Assembly (NCBI GenBank): GCA_023429995.1
Contig: JAEZCE010000005.1
Location: 55,336 to 119,335, forward strand
DNA: 64,000 nt
From: Bacillota bacterium
GTDB lineage: Bacteria; Bacillota; UBA4882; UBA8346
Reading direction: 5' to 3'
The position numbers and the translations under genes were made by a program. This document shows positions 47,076 through 55,461 of the stretch, piece after piece; the stretch's first letter is position 1, and each line of letters begins with the position of its first letter. A model generated the notes under the pieces. It had not been told where the DNA came from. It ran no database searches and worked only from the letters and a program-made list of their open reading frames with translations.

Positions 47076-47417
47076 ATGAACTTCACCCAACACCGCATCA
47101 TGGTTCAAGATATTCATGATTTTCAAGGAATTATCGAATCAAATAAAAAAGTCATCGCTCTGGTTTATGCATCCTGGTGTCCCTTTTGTGTACGATTTTT
47201 ACCTGTGTTTGAACGTGTAAGCAACAATAATCAGACTGTTAATGCATATGCTTTCTTATTTCAAGACGATCAGGAAATCATGGCTGATGAATACTCAGTG
47301 GAGGTAGTGCCATCGGTTTTGCTTTTTGAAAATGGTAAGCTTGTCAAAAGATTGGATGGCATTTTAGGGATCGGTTTAAGTGAAAAACAGCTTAACGATT
47401 TTCTGAAGACACTCTGA
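47076..47417 (+). CDS. Thioredoxin-like protein
   Basis: 113 residues with GGGAGG upstream. Active site WCPFC (residues about 34-38, ASWCPFCVRFLPVFE) and the cis-Pro region VEVVPSVLLFENGK are both present, giving a full thioredoxin fold. The CPFC pair differs from the classical CGPC. No signal peptide, so cytoplasmic. It lies 31 bp before the ferritin/VIT1 transporter and may be cotranscribed with it, hinting at a redox or metal-stress context. Confidence 0.9.
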   Translation: MNFTQHRIMVQDIHDFQGIIESNKKVIALVYASWCPFCVRFLPVFERVSNNNQTVNAYAFLFQDDQEIMADEYSVEVVPSVLLFENGKLVKRLDGILGIGLSEKQLNDFLKTL

Positions 47418-47448
47418 ATGAGTAATTTTAAGGTTGGAAGAGGTTATC

Positions 47449-48585
47449 ATGGCACTGGACGGAAAAGAACGCTCTAGCGAGAGATATCTTAAAAATTTTA
47501 AGGCCGAACAACAAGCAATTCATCTCTATCAAAAGTTGGCAGCGGCAGAACCTAATCCGGTTTTGGCGGGGGTTTATCGCAGGCTGGCGGTAACCGAGCA
47601 AAGGCATGCCGAGTTTTGGGCGGAAAAGCTTCGCCAAATGGGGGCTAAGGTTCCCAGTATCAAACCGGACTGGCGAACCCGGCTTTTTGGGAAACTTGCC
47701 GCCAGACTTGGCCCGGTTTTTGTGTTACCATCTATTGCTTCCATAGAAAAGAGCACTGCTACGGAATATGCGGGTCAAACGGATGCCGAGTCCATTCATA
47801 TGCCTGCGGATGAACAGTCCCATGCCAGGATTTTTCAGTTGTTGAGTCAAACTAGCCGGGGACTGGAAGGAAGTGATTTGGCTCATTTTGAAGGCCGACA
47901 TCCGGCTACCGGTGGAAATGCCCTTCGGGCTGCAGTTCTTGGCGCCAATGACGGTTTGGTTTCCGTATTTAGTCTGGTCATGGGTGTAGCGGGAGCCGGA
48001 GTCAGTTCAAGAAATATTTTAATTACCGGTTTTTCCGGCCTTTTAGCAGGGGCCCTTTCAATGGCTTTGGGTGAGTGGCTCTCCGTTCAAAGCTCCCGGG
48101 AGTTATATCAGAATCAGATGGCCATTGAAGAGCAGGAACTTAACGAAACCCCGGAAGAAGAAAAAGAGGAATTAACGTTAATCTATCAAGCCAAAGGGCT
48201 TGACCTAACAGCTGCCAGGAATCTGGCAGAGCGTATCGTATCCAATCGCGCCACAGCACTTAATACTTTAGCCCGGGAAGAATTGGGAATCGATCCGGAT
48301 GAATTGGGTGGTTCTCCATGGGTGGCCGCTTTCACTTCTTTTTTATTATTTGCTGTCGGCGCTATTATTCCAGTCTTTCCCTACATATTTTTTACAGGCA
48401 CCGCCGGTATTGTCATCAGCGCCATTTGCAGTGGGGTTGGTTTGTTTGTCATCGGGGCCGTAATTACTCTGATGACGGGCAAACACCCTGTTTTCTCAGG
48501 CCTCCGCCAGGTTTTTTTTGGATTAGCCGCCGCAGTTGTCACTTTTGGAATTGGATACATTGTGGGAGTTAATTTGGGAGGATGA
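47449..48585 (+). CDS. Ferritin-like/VIT1 fusion iron transporter (MbfA-like)
   Basis: 378 residues from the ATG at 47449 after GGAAGAGG. Residues 1-140 are a rubrerythrin-like four-helix domain with two di-iron ExxH motifs (VTEQRHAEFW and ADEQSHARIF) and an additional Glu in FKAEQQAIHLY. Residues about 150-378 are a VIT1/CCC1 membrane domain beginning LGANDGLVSVFSLVMGVAGAG, with five membrane helices and a cytosolic Glu-rich insert EEQELNETPEEEKEEL. Er-VIT1/MbfA proteins bind iron in the ferritin domain and export it across the membrane. This matches that architecture end to end. Confidence 0.9.
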   Translation: MALDGKERSSERYLKNFKAEQQAIHLYQKLAAAEPNPVLAGVYRRLAVTEQRHAEFWAEKLRQMGAKVPSIKPDWRTRLFGKLAARLGPVFVLPSIASIEKSTATEYAGQTDAESIHMPADEQSHARIFQLLSQTSRGLEGSDLAHFEGRHPATGGNALRAAVLGANDGLVSVFSLVMGVAGAGVSSRNILITGFSGLLAGALSMALGEWLSVQSSRELYQNQMAIEEQELNETPEEEKEELTLIYQAKGLDLTAARNLAERIVSNRATALNTLAREELGIDPDELGGSPWVAAFTSFLLFAVGAIIPVFPYIFFTGTAGIVISAICSGVGLFVIGAVITLMTGKHPVFSGLRQVFFGLAAAVVTFGIGYIVGVNLGG

Positions 48586-48612
48586 TTACCAGCCTAGAAA
48601 TGTTTTTTTGAG

Positions 48613-48637
48613 GAGTCCTGAAAAGGGCTCTTTTTTT
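48613..48637 (+). terminator. Terminator after the iron transporter gene
   Basis: GAGTCCT-GAAA-AGGGCTC stem (one T-G pair) followed by seven T. Confidence 0.8.
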
Positions 48638-48767
48638 ATGAATTCCCGAAAGCATTGCGTTGGATTGAATATGTTTCGATTTGAACAGGATAGACTTTCC
48701 CAACTTTCAACTTTATTTCCTCAATTATTTTCTACAATGCATAAAATTACCCTCAGAGTCAATACTA

Positions 48768-48783
48768 TATACCGGTCGGTACA
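48768..48783. promoter_or_regulatory. Predicted TetR operator upstream of the regulator gene
   Basis: TATACC-GGTC-GGTACA, extended by ACTA on the left. It shares the TATACC-N4-GGTA(T/C)A pattern with the site at 49423 in front of the SDR gene. Location 58 bp upstream of the TetR start suits autorepression. Confidence 0.7.
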
Positions 48784-48840
48784 TAACAGATTATTTTTTT
48801 TCGGACATTATTTTACCAAACTGTTGTCTAAATAAAATGA

Positions 48841-49407
48841 ATGAACACTCGTGAAAGAATTTTAATATCTGCAGTGGAATTATTTGCAGCCCGCGGCTTT
48901 GATGCGGTGGGAGTGCAAGAGGTGAGTACAAAATCGGGTATAACCAAACCAACTCTTTATCATTATTTTGGAAGTAAAAACGGCCTTTTGAAGGCGGTTA
49001 TGGAAGAGTATGGTTCCAGGCTGTCGAAAGTTGTGGGATCGGCCGTTGTTTATCAAGGCGATCTCTCCCTGGCTTTAGCGGAGCTTGGAAAAGCATATTT
49101 CGAATTTGCAAAAGCCAATCGAGTCTTTTATCGAATGCAACTGGCTATGTATTTTTCTCCTCCGGAAAGTGAATGCAACCAAATGGTTCGACGTTATAAC
49201 GAAGTTCAACTTCATCGGATTGAGGAACTATTTAAAGCCGCTACGGTTCATCATCATAATCTGTATGGGCGGCATTTGGCGCTGGCCGCTACATTTATTG
49301 GTAATATCAATACTTATATCGGATTTGCTTTAAACGGTTATATTGAGCTCCAAACGGAGCTCGCCGACGAAATTGTGCAGCAATTTATGTATGGAATTCA
49401 TTTATAA
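48841..49407 (+). CDS. TetR/AcrR family transcriptional regulator
   Basis: 188 residues. The N-terminal DNA-binding domain reads TRERILISAVELFAARGFDA, VQEVSTKSGITKPTLYHYFG and SKNGLLKAV, the TetR helix-turn-helix. The remaining residues form the ligand-binding helical bundle (LALAELGKAYFEFAKANRVF and onward). Matching palindromes lie upstream of this gene and upstream of the SDR gene that follows, so it probably represses both until a small molecule binds. Ribosome site is weak; start chosen from the conserved N-terminus. Confidence 0.93.
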   Translation: MNTRERILISAVELFAARGFDAVGVQEVSTKSGITKPTLYHYFGSKNGLLKAVMEEYGSRLSKVVGSAVVYQGDLSLALAELGKAYFEFAKANRVFYRMQLAMYFSPPESECNQMVRRYNEVQLHRIEELFKAATVHHHNLYGRHLALAATFIGNINTYIGFALNGYIELQTELADEIVQQFMYGIHL

Positions 49408-49422
49408 GAGGGCGCTTAACTA

Positions 49423-49438
49423 TATACCATACGGTATA
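49423..49438. promoter_or_regulatory. Predicted TetR operator upstream of the SDR gene
   Basis: TATACC-ATAC-GGTATA, a near-perfect palindrome preceded by CTA as at the 48768 site; 33 bp before the SDR start codon. Confidence 0.75.
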
Positions 49439-49470
49439 ATCTTAAAAATGTGTAAAAAGCGGAGGGGCAA

Positions 49471-50295
49471 ATGAAGGATTTACGTGGAAAAGTTGCTGTT
49501 GTTACCGGAGCAGGATCCGGGATCGGGCGGGCTCTTGCTTATCAGTTGTATCAAGAAGGCGTTGCCTTGGCTTTAGCAGATATTAACCTTGAGGGGCTTG
49601 AAGAAACCGGAAATTTTTTAAAAAGAGAAAACCGGGGTACCGGAGTTCAAACCTATGGAGTCGATGTATCCAATCGGGAACAGGTCTATGATTTTGCTAA
49701 AAATGTAGTCGGTTCTTTTGGTAAAATTGATATCTTGGTTAATAACGCCGGAGTGTCTTCATCCGGCGAGGTTCCCGAACTAACCTATACTACACTTGAA
49801 TGGACCATCAATATTAATCTTTGGGGAGTTATTTATTGTACCAAAGCTTTTTTGCCATACCTAACCGATAGCGCAGAGGCCAGTATCGTAAATGTTTCGA
49901 GCGTTTACGGCTTATTGGGAATCCCGGGTCAGGCAGCTTATTGTGCCAGCAAATTTGCGGTTCGTGGATTTAGCGAAAGCCTGCGACAGGAATTGTACGA
50001 TTCCCACGTTACTGTAACCGTGGTATTTCCGGGAGGAATTAAAACCAATATCGCCAGAAATTCCAGGAGTGATCATCGAATGACTCCGGAAATCTATGAA
50101 AAAGCTTTACAGCGTTTTGAGGAGTCCTTGAAGACAACTCCGGAAGAAGCGGCAAGTATGATTGTTCAAGGAATTAAAAATAAATCGCCACGGGTATTGA
50201 TTGGCAAAGATGCCAGGAAAATAGATTTTTTAGCAAGATTCAAACCCAGTACCTACGATAGAGTCATCGCCCGGTATGTACGACAAAACAATTGA
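49471..50295 (+). CDS. Short-chain dehydrogenase/reductase
   Basis: 274 residues with GGAGGGG upstream. Classical SDR motifs: NAD(P) loop TGAGSGIGRAL (residues about 12-22), ADIN acidic residue after strand 2 favouring NAD, NNAGVSSSG, catalytic Ser in VNVSSVYG and YCASK active-site Tyr/Lys, then FPGGIKTNI. The C-terminus IDFLARFKPSTYDRVIARYV resembles the membrane-associated acetoin dehydrogenase-like SDR group. It sits 63 bp downstream of the TetR gene and has its own operator. Substrate unknown. Confidence 0.94.
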   Translation: MKDLRGKVAVVTGAGSGIGRALAYQLYQEGVALALADINLEGLEETGNFLKRENRGTGVQTYGVDVSNREQVYDFAKNVVGSFGKIDILVNNAGVSSSGEVPELTYTTLEWTININLWGVIYCTKAFLPYLTDSAEASIVNVSSVYGLLGIPGQAAYCASKFAVRGFSESLRQELYDSHVTVTVVFPGGIKTNIARNSRSDHRMTPEIYEKALQRFEESLKTTPEEAASMIVQGIKNKSPRVLIGKDARKIDFLARFKPSTYDRVIARYVRQNN

Positions 50296-50303
50296 GAGTG
50301 GAC

Positions 50304-51158
50304 TTAAGGGAGGATGGGCGGAATCATCAATTCTCTTTTTTTACCGGGACCGCCCTGTTTGGGAAGGAACTTACCAAGGTTTTTGTAACTGTCGAGCTGT
50401 TCATGAAGACTGGTAATTTCCAAAATAGCCGCCGCATCGGGAAATCCCTTTACTAAACCTTTAATCAGTTTACCCCACCAAGCCAAATCCTGAAGGATGG
50501 GTTGATGAAGATCTTCGATCCGGTTGTTATCGTGAAAATGAAAATGGCGGATTCGTTCCATTTTTAAAAGCGCATCCGGATTTATCCCGGCTTGAAGGGC
50601 GTGGCCGATATCAATCGTTAATCCGAATTCCGGTTCCGGGAAACGCCAAAGTAATTCTTGGAATCTGGCTCCATCTCTTGTACAGGGGGGATATTCGGAT
50701 AAAGCAGGCATGTTTTCCATGAGCAAAGTGACTCCGGATTTTCGAGCTTCTTTTAACAGTTGCGCGATGCTATCTTCTTCCAATAAGCAGGCTTCCCGGT
50801 ATTGTTCCGGAGTCATTCCCGGTACTAAAGGTATTGGATGGAAAGTTATGAGTTTAATGCCCAGATCAGCTGAAATGCGGATGGTATTTTCAAAAATTCT
50901 CATACCGAGCTGCCGTTCTTCCCCGTTCAATGCTCCCAAATTAATATTCGAGTACGGCGCATGCATCGTCAATTGAAAATGAAACCGGTCTTGGTAAATT
51001 TTTAAGGCCGACCGTTCATTTGCCGTAAACCCAAAATTCGAGGAAAAAAATTTTGGATCGGATTGTAATTCAATGACCGGAAAATATTGAACCGTTTCCC
51101 GCAAATAATCCGAAAGCGGAACATTGCTAACCATCCGGGAACCAAAGCAAAAGGCCAT
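50304..51158 (-). CDS. Sugar phosphate isomerase/epimerase (xylose isomerase-like TIM barrel)
   Basis: 284 residues; ATG at 51158 follows AGGAGG. AP-endonuclease-2/xylose-isomerase-like TIM barrel: metal ligands can be placed at LLMENMP (Glu), LTIDIGHALQAG (Asp/His), RHFHFHDNN (His/Asp) and AILEIT (Glu). HAPYSNINLGA and ITFHPIPLVPG are typical of the family's substrate face. Members isomerise sugars or act as endonuclease IV-like enzymes; the sequence does not decide the substrate. Convergent with the SDR gene, 8 bp between stops. Confidence 0.9.
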   Translation of the reverse strand: MAFCFGSRMVSNVPLSDYLRETVQYFPVIELQSDPKFFSSNFGFTANERSALKIYQDRFHFQLTMHAPYSNINLGALNGEERQLGMRIFENTIRISADLGIKLITFHPIPLVPGMTPEQYREACLLEEDSIAQLLKEARKSGVTLLMENMPALSEYPPCTRDGARFQELLWRFPEPEFGLTIDIGHALQAGINPDALLKMERIRHFHFHDNNRIEDLHQPILQDLAWWGKLIKGLVKGFPDAAAILEITSLHEQLDSYKNLGKFLPKQGGPGKKRELMIPPILP

Positions 51159-51274
51159 CCCCTACCTCCTAAAAAACTTTCTATAATAAACATACCTTAG
51201 AGAAGACAAATCGTCAAATACTAAAAAGGGATTGCAGCAGAAAAGTGGAAAATTTATAACGATATTTCCTAAGG

Positions 51275-52426
51275 ATGTGGTACAAGATTAAAACAGAGTT
51301 ATCCCTTTACTTGCATTTTCCCTTCTGTAAACGCAAATGTTTTTATTGTGATTTTAATTCCTATTCGGGTATCGAACCCTTGATGCCGGAATATGTAGAT
51401 TGTCTGCTTCTTGAGATCAAAAAAAATTTACCCCAGCACCGGTTGATTCGCTCCGTCTATTTTGGAGGCGGAACACCGAGCTATTTTCCAGTGCAATCCT
51501 TAGTCAGCGTATTGCAATATCTGAAGGAAAATTTTTTGATCAACCGGGCGACCGAAATAACCATTGAAGCCAACCCGGGGACCATTACCGCTCAGGAACT
51601 CATTTTATTGTATGCAGCAGGTTTTAACCGTTTAAGTCTGGGCGTGCAGGCTGCCCAAGATGAATTATTGGTTCGGATTGGCCGGATTCATACATGGCCG
51701 GATTTTTTAGCGGTTTTTCAACAAGCCAGAGAAGTTGGGTTTTCTAATATGGGCATTGACTTGATGTGTGGCCTGCCAGGTCAAAGTATTGAAGCCTGGC
51801 GGGATTCTTTACAGAAGGTTGTTGTTCTCGAACCGGAACATATTTCGGCTTATGCATTGCAATTGGAGTCAAATACCCCTTTGGCCAAGATGGTCGGTGA
51901 CAGGATGCTGACCCTGCCATCCGAAGAGGAAGTGGTCGGCATGCTGCAAATGTCGATGGATTATTTACGAAAAAATGGTTACGAACATTATGAGATATCC
52001 AACTATGCCAAACCCGGCTTTTATTCCGTCCACAACACCGGATATTGGTTGGGACGCGATTATCTTGGCTTTGGAGCCGGGGCTACTTCCACTTTTCATC
52101 AAAGCCGCTGGAGCAATGTAAGCAACCCTCAGGAATATATCCGGAGGCTGAAAAACGGCCAAACGGTAGCTCTCGAAAGCGAAACGATTGATTTATCCAC
52201 TGCCGTGACCGAAGCCGTTATGCTTGGACTGAGGATGCGCTCCGGTATCGATTTGACCCGTTTTAAAGAGCAGTTTCAATTTGATTTATCTGTACGGGCT
52301 GCCGAAAGGATAGAAATACTGAGAAAAAGCGGCCTTTTAACTTGCCTCGATGACCATTTGGCATTGACGGATCAGGGAGTTATGGTTAGTAATTACGTAA
52401 TTTCCAGCATATTAGCGGGTTTGTAA
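51275..52426 (+). CDS. hemW: Radical SAM haem chaperone HemW
   Basis: 383 residues. The radical SAM cluster motif CKRKCFYCDFNSYSG (CxxxCxxC) at about residues 18-25 follows LSLYLHFPF. Next come YFGGGTPS, IEANPGTI, RLSLGVQA and the HemW/HemN-like C-terminal domain with HNTGYWLGRDYLGFGAGATS. HemW is an Fe-S/SAM protein that inserts haem into respiratory proteins, distinct from true HemN. In Bacillota it usually lies directly upstream of hrcA; here a minus-strand ABC exporter separates them. ATG at 51275 follows AAGG. Confidence 0.93.
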   Translation: MWYKIKTELSLYLHFPFCKRKCFYCDFNSYSGIEPLMPEYVDCLLLEIKKNLPQHRLIRSVYFGGGTPSYFPVQSLVSVLQYLKENFLINRATEITIEANPGTITAQELILLYAAGFNRLSLGVQAAQDELLVRIGRIHTWPDFLAVFQQAREVGFSNMGIDLMCGLPGQSIEAWRDSLQKVVVLEPEHISAYALQLESNTPLAKMVGDRMLTLPSEEEVVGMLQMSMDYLRKNGYEHYEISNYAKPGFYSVHNTGYWLGRDYLGFGAGATSTFHQSRWSNVSNPQEYIRRLKNGQTVALESETIDLSTAVTEAVMLGLRMRSGIDLTRFKEQFQFDLSVRAAERIEILRKSGLLTCLDDHLALTDQGVMVSNYVISSILAGL

Positions 52427-52437
52427 ATGCTTTATTT

Positions 52438-53250
52438 TCAGCTGCTGGCGCTGGAATAGTTCTTTATTGCAACGTTCCATGCAAGTCGCGTAATTGTCAA
52501 CAACAGAACCGGCGCGGCCATTCCCCAAATGATATAAATCACGTTCATTCTGCCCAGTACAAATAGAGCCGGAAAATTGGTCACCACAAAAATGGGGAAT
52601 ATAAAAACTCCCACCCGCTGAATGATTTGATTATAAACGCTCATCGGAACATTATTGAAATCCCAGAAAGAATCGGTGAATTCCGCAATTGCACCGGTAT
52701 TGATCAGCCAAAAGGATAAAATCTGCGGCAGTAAAAAAATTGCATATCCTACGGCTGCTCCTCCCATGAGAAAGCCGGTGAAACCTAAAGCATTGATGAT
52801 ATTGAATGGGATATGAAGCCTGCTCCAGCCGATAGCCACCATGATGATGCCGGCAGTCAAATCAATTACCATAATTCCCATATCGGAACGGCGTAAAGTA
52901 AGCATAAATTGCAACGAGACCGGTTTGGTGATCAATAGGTCCAGGTTCCCGCTACGAATTTGTTCTCGCATTTGAAAGAAATTCATCATAAAAAGTCCGG
53001 CATAAAATCCGGTTACGATAACAAAGGTACCGATAAATAATAGCATGGCATCGGGCGAAAGCCCGTGAATCGTTTTACCGGAACGGTAGATAACAACCAC
53101 ATACATTATTTTGACTATCAGATAACCGCATTCCATGGCGATACCTGTAATAAAGTTAATGCGATACTCCATTTGAGAAGCTAAACAATTTTTGACAAAT
53201 AGAAAATAAATAAACAAATGTTTTTCTATTTCCCTGTAGATCGGTTTCAA
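52438..53250 (-). CDS. ABC-2 type exporter permease (second subunit)
   Basis: 270 residues from a TTG at 53250, 8 nt after GGAGG that overlaps the stop of the upstream permease gene; this tight coupling decides the start over a longer frame to 53358. About six membrane helices (for example YLIVKIMYVVVIY, AMLLFIGTFVIVTGFYAGLFM, LLLTITRLAWNVAI). QMREQIRSGNLDLLITKPVS is typical of the DUF990/ABC2_membrane_6 permease family. It works with the other permease and the ATPase at 54169. Exported substrate unknown. Confidence 0.9.
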   Translation of the reverse strand: MKPIYREIEKHLFIYFLFVKNCLASQMEYRINFITGIAMECGYLIVKIMYVVVIYRSGKTIHGLSPDAMLLFIGTFVIVTGFYAGLFMMNFFQMREQIRSGNLDLLITKPVSLQFMLTLRRSDMGIMVIDLTAGIIMVAIGWSRLHIPFNIINALGFTGFLMGGAAVGYAIFLLPQILSFWLINTGAIAEFTDSFWDFNNVPMSVYNQIIQRVGVFIFPIFVVTNFPALFVLGRMNVIYIIWGMAAPVLLLTITRLAWNVAIKNYSSASS

Positions 53251-53254
53251 CGAC

Positions 53255-54055
53255 TCACCCTCCAACAGCCACATAATGCCTGGTGCCAATGGACCACAGC
53301 AACTTCCCAAGGACTGCAAATATGAAAATCCAAACGACCTGGATGACAATTCCCTCAAGTTCTCTTCCTATAGCAAGCCTGCCGTTTAAAATTTCCACCG
53401 GAAAATTGATTGTGTATTTGAAAGGGAGAAAATCAGATAGCCAAACCGCCTGCTTGCCGAAAATATCCAAAGGAAAAATTCCACCGCTAAGGAAGATGAT
53501 TATGATTCGGATAGCTTCGAATAAAAAGCCGATTTCCAGAAGCCAGAACGCTGAGGTGCTAATGATAAAAAAGAATGTGAAATTTAAGATCAACGCCAAT
53601 AATAATGAGAGCAAGAATAAACCAATTTTGACGGCTGAAAACACGGCGCCGAAATATAAAACCAGAAAAATCAACAAACCCGCAATAATTAAGGCCATCA
53701 CCGTTAAAGTGATCAATTTTTGCCCCAAAAAGCAGCAGAATTTATAGAGGCTGTAATCAATCGGTTTGGTGATGAATTTATTCAAACCGCCGTTTTTGAC
53801 ATCTTCAGCCACTTCATATTCAAATCCGGTACGGATAAAACGTGAAATTACATTCGCCATTATCGTGTAAATGATGATTTGCTGGTAGGTATAACCATTA
53901 ATAACGGCCTGATGGTTGCCTTGATAGATTGCAGTCCATAAAAAATACTGGATGCAAATGGGAAATAGGGCGCTGACCATATTCAGAAAATAATTACTCC
54001 GGTATTCCATTGCATTTTGAATTCCCAGTAGAAACGCTCTAAAATATTTATGCAT
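53255..54055 (-). CDS. ABC-2 type exporter permease (first subunit)
   Basis: 266 residues from the ATG at 54055, 8 nt after GGAG; the open frame extends to 54121 without a ribosome site. DUF990-type permease with MEYRSNYFLNMVSALFPI, VAEDVKNGGLNKFITKPIDY and six hydrophobic segments, including LLSLLLALILNFTFFFIIS. It is translationally coupled to the second permease: its stop lies inside that gene's ribosome site. Paired permeases of this family plus one ATPase form exporters whose substrates are mostly undetermined. Confidence 0.9.
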   Translation of the reverse strand: MHKYFRAFLLGIQNAMEYRSNYFLNMVSALFPICIQYFLWTAIYQGNHQAVINGYTYQQIIIYTIMANVISRFIRTGFEYEVAEDVKNGGLNKFITKPIDYSLYKFCCFLGQKLITLTVMALIIAGLLIFLVLYFGAVFSAVKIGLFLLSLLLALILNFTFFFIISTSAFWLLEIGFLFEAIRIIIIFLSGGIFPLDIFGKQAVWLSDFLPFKYTINFPVEILNGRLAIGRELEGIVIQVVWIFIFAVLGKLLWSIGTRHYVAVGG

Positions 54056-54168
54056 GAGATTACTCCGGTTACCATTATCAAATTTGGTTGCAATTGCAAC
54101 TTCAGAAATTATTTTAATCAATCCAATCGAGTCATAGCCCTTCAGGATTAAGAACAGACAACTGGGTG

Positions 54169-55143
54169 TTACCGTCCTTGATAGAAGCGGGCAATACCTT
54201 CTTCTAAAGGGATATCTTCGATGTTTAAATCGACAATCGGCAAATTTTCCAACATCTTTGCGGAAATGGTTTTTAAATGATCTTTTTGAACTTCGATGGT
54301 AGCATGAAACCCGTCAAGTCCTTTGACAACACCATAATCTTTTAAAGTATCGGCAGTTACGGGTCCCGCCAGTTGCAAACGGATGATCTTTTTCTCGATG
54401 AATACCTCGTTGATTTTGGTTAATTCACCGTCATATACAATATTGCCTTGATTAATAATGATCGAGCGCTTACAAAGTTCCTGGATATCGGTGAGATAAT
54501 GGCTGGTCAGCATGATTGTGGTTTTAGTCTGCTGGTTGTAGTAACGTAAAAATTCGCGGATCTTTCGCTGGGAAATTAAGTCCAGTCCAATCGTAGGTTC
54601 ATCCAATAACAGTACTTTGGGCCGGTGAATCAGAGCGGCAATCAATTCCAGTTTCATCCGCTCTCCCAGCGACAACCTTCGAACCTGAATTTTTAACAAT
54701 TCTTTAACTCCCAGCAAGTCCGACAGTTCATCCAAGAATGAATAATAGTCCCGATCATTGATTTCATAAATGCATTTGTTCAAGTACAGAGATTCATTGG
54801 CCGGGAGATCCCACCACAGTTGATTTTTTTGTCCCATGACGATGGAAAAACGCATCTTAAAATCTTTTTTTCTTTCCCAAGGGACATACCCGAGAACCTG
54901 AGCCGTCCCGCCGGTGGGGAATAGGATCCCCGAGAGCATTTTCAGCGTGGTCGTTTTTCCGGCGCCGTTTGGCCCCAAAAAGCCAACCATTTCCCCTTCT
55001 TCAATGGTGAACGAGATATCGGAGACTGCAACTTTCCGGAGATTTTTCCGTTTAAAAAGATTAGCAACCGAAGCTTGAAGGCCGACATCTTTTTGGTAAT
55101 AGGAGAAACACTTGTTGAGGTGGCTGGCTTCAATCATTGTCAT
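54169..55143 (-). CDS. ABC exporter ATPase
   Basis: 324 residues from the ATG at 55143 (a second ATG at 55137 is possible). Walker A LGPNGAGKTTTLK, signature LSLGERMKLELI (LSxGE type), Walker B LLLDEPTIGLD and H-loop TSHYLTD. The N-terminal insertion KDVGLQASVANLFKRKNLRK is usual in the ATPases that accompany DUF990 permeases. First gene of a minus-strand operon with the two permeases, and divergent from hrcA. The divergent 318-bp gap also holds the CIRCE promoter of the heat-shock operon. Confidence 0.94.
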   Translation of the reverse strand: MTMIEASHLNKCFSYYQKDVGLQASVANLFKRKNLRKVAVSDISFTIEEGEMVGFLGPNGAGKTTTLKMLSGILFPTGGTAQVLGYVPWERKKDFKMRFSIVMGQKNQLWWDLPANESLYLNKCIYEINDRDYYSFLDELSDLLGVKELLKIQVRRLSLGERMKLELIAALIHRPKVLLLDEPTIGLDLISQRKIREFLRYYNQQTKTTIMLTSHYLTDIQELCKRSIIINQGNIVYDGELTKINEVFIEKKIIRLQLAGPVTADTLKDYGVVKGLDGFHATIEVQKDHLKTISAKMLENLPIVDLNIEDIPLEEGIARFYQGR

Positions 55144-55362
55144 TATCAGCACCAACTTCTCATGATTATTTGCCTGAAAGTATAATTCCATTATAAAATG
55201 GTGTTTACTGGAAATCAATAGAGCCCCTGTATTTTGTCACAATGATAATATTTGTACCTCCAGATTATGGGATGTATTTCCCAAAATCGGTTTTTTTTGG
55301 GTGATTCAGTTTTTCTTAGGATTTTTTACATGATTTCAAAGTTGGATATGTAAGGTAACCCC

Positions 55363-55391
55363 TTGACAAATATGGTTGACAGTGATATTTT
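55363..55391 (+). promoter_or_regulatory. Promoter of the hrcA-dnaK operon
   Basis: -35 TTGACA (55363-55368), 17-bp spacer, -10 TATTTT (55386-55391). The expected transcription start near 55398 places CIRCE at the very 5' end of the message, as in characterised HrcA operons. Confidence 0.75.
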
Positions 55392-55400
55392 TGTATTAGA

Positions 55401-55427
55401 TTAGCACTCTCTTTAGTAGAGTGCTAA
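55401..55427. promoter_or_regulatory. CIRCE operator (HrcA binding site)
   Basis: TTAGCACTC-N9-GAGTGCTAA, a perfect match to the consensus inverted repeat, 35 bp before the hrcA start. Confidence 0.97.
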
Positions 55428-55461
55428 CAAAACATTAATCAATCAAAAGAGGTGCATTTTC

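Noticed and set aside
48536..48835. 99-codon frame overlapping the terminator of the iron transporter gene
   Set aside because: It runs through a coding end, a terminator and an operator, with no ribosome site.
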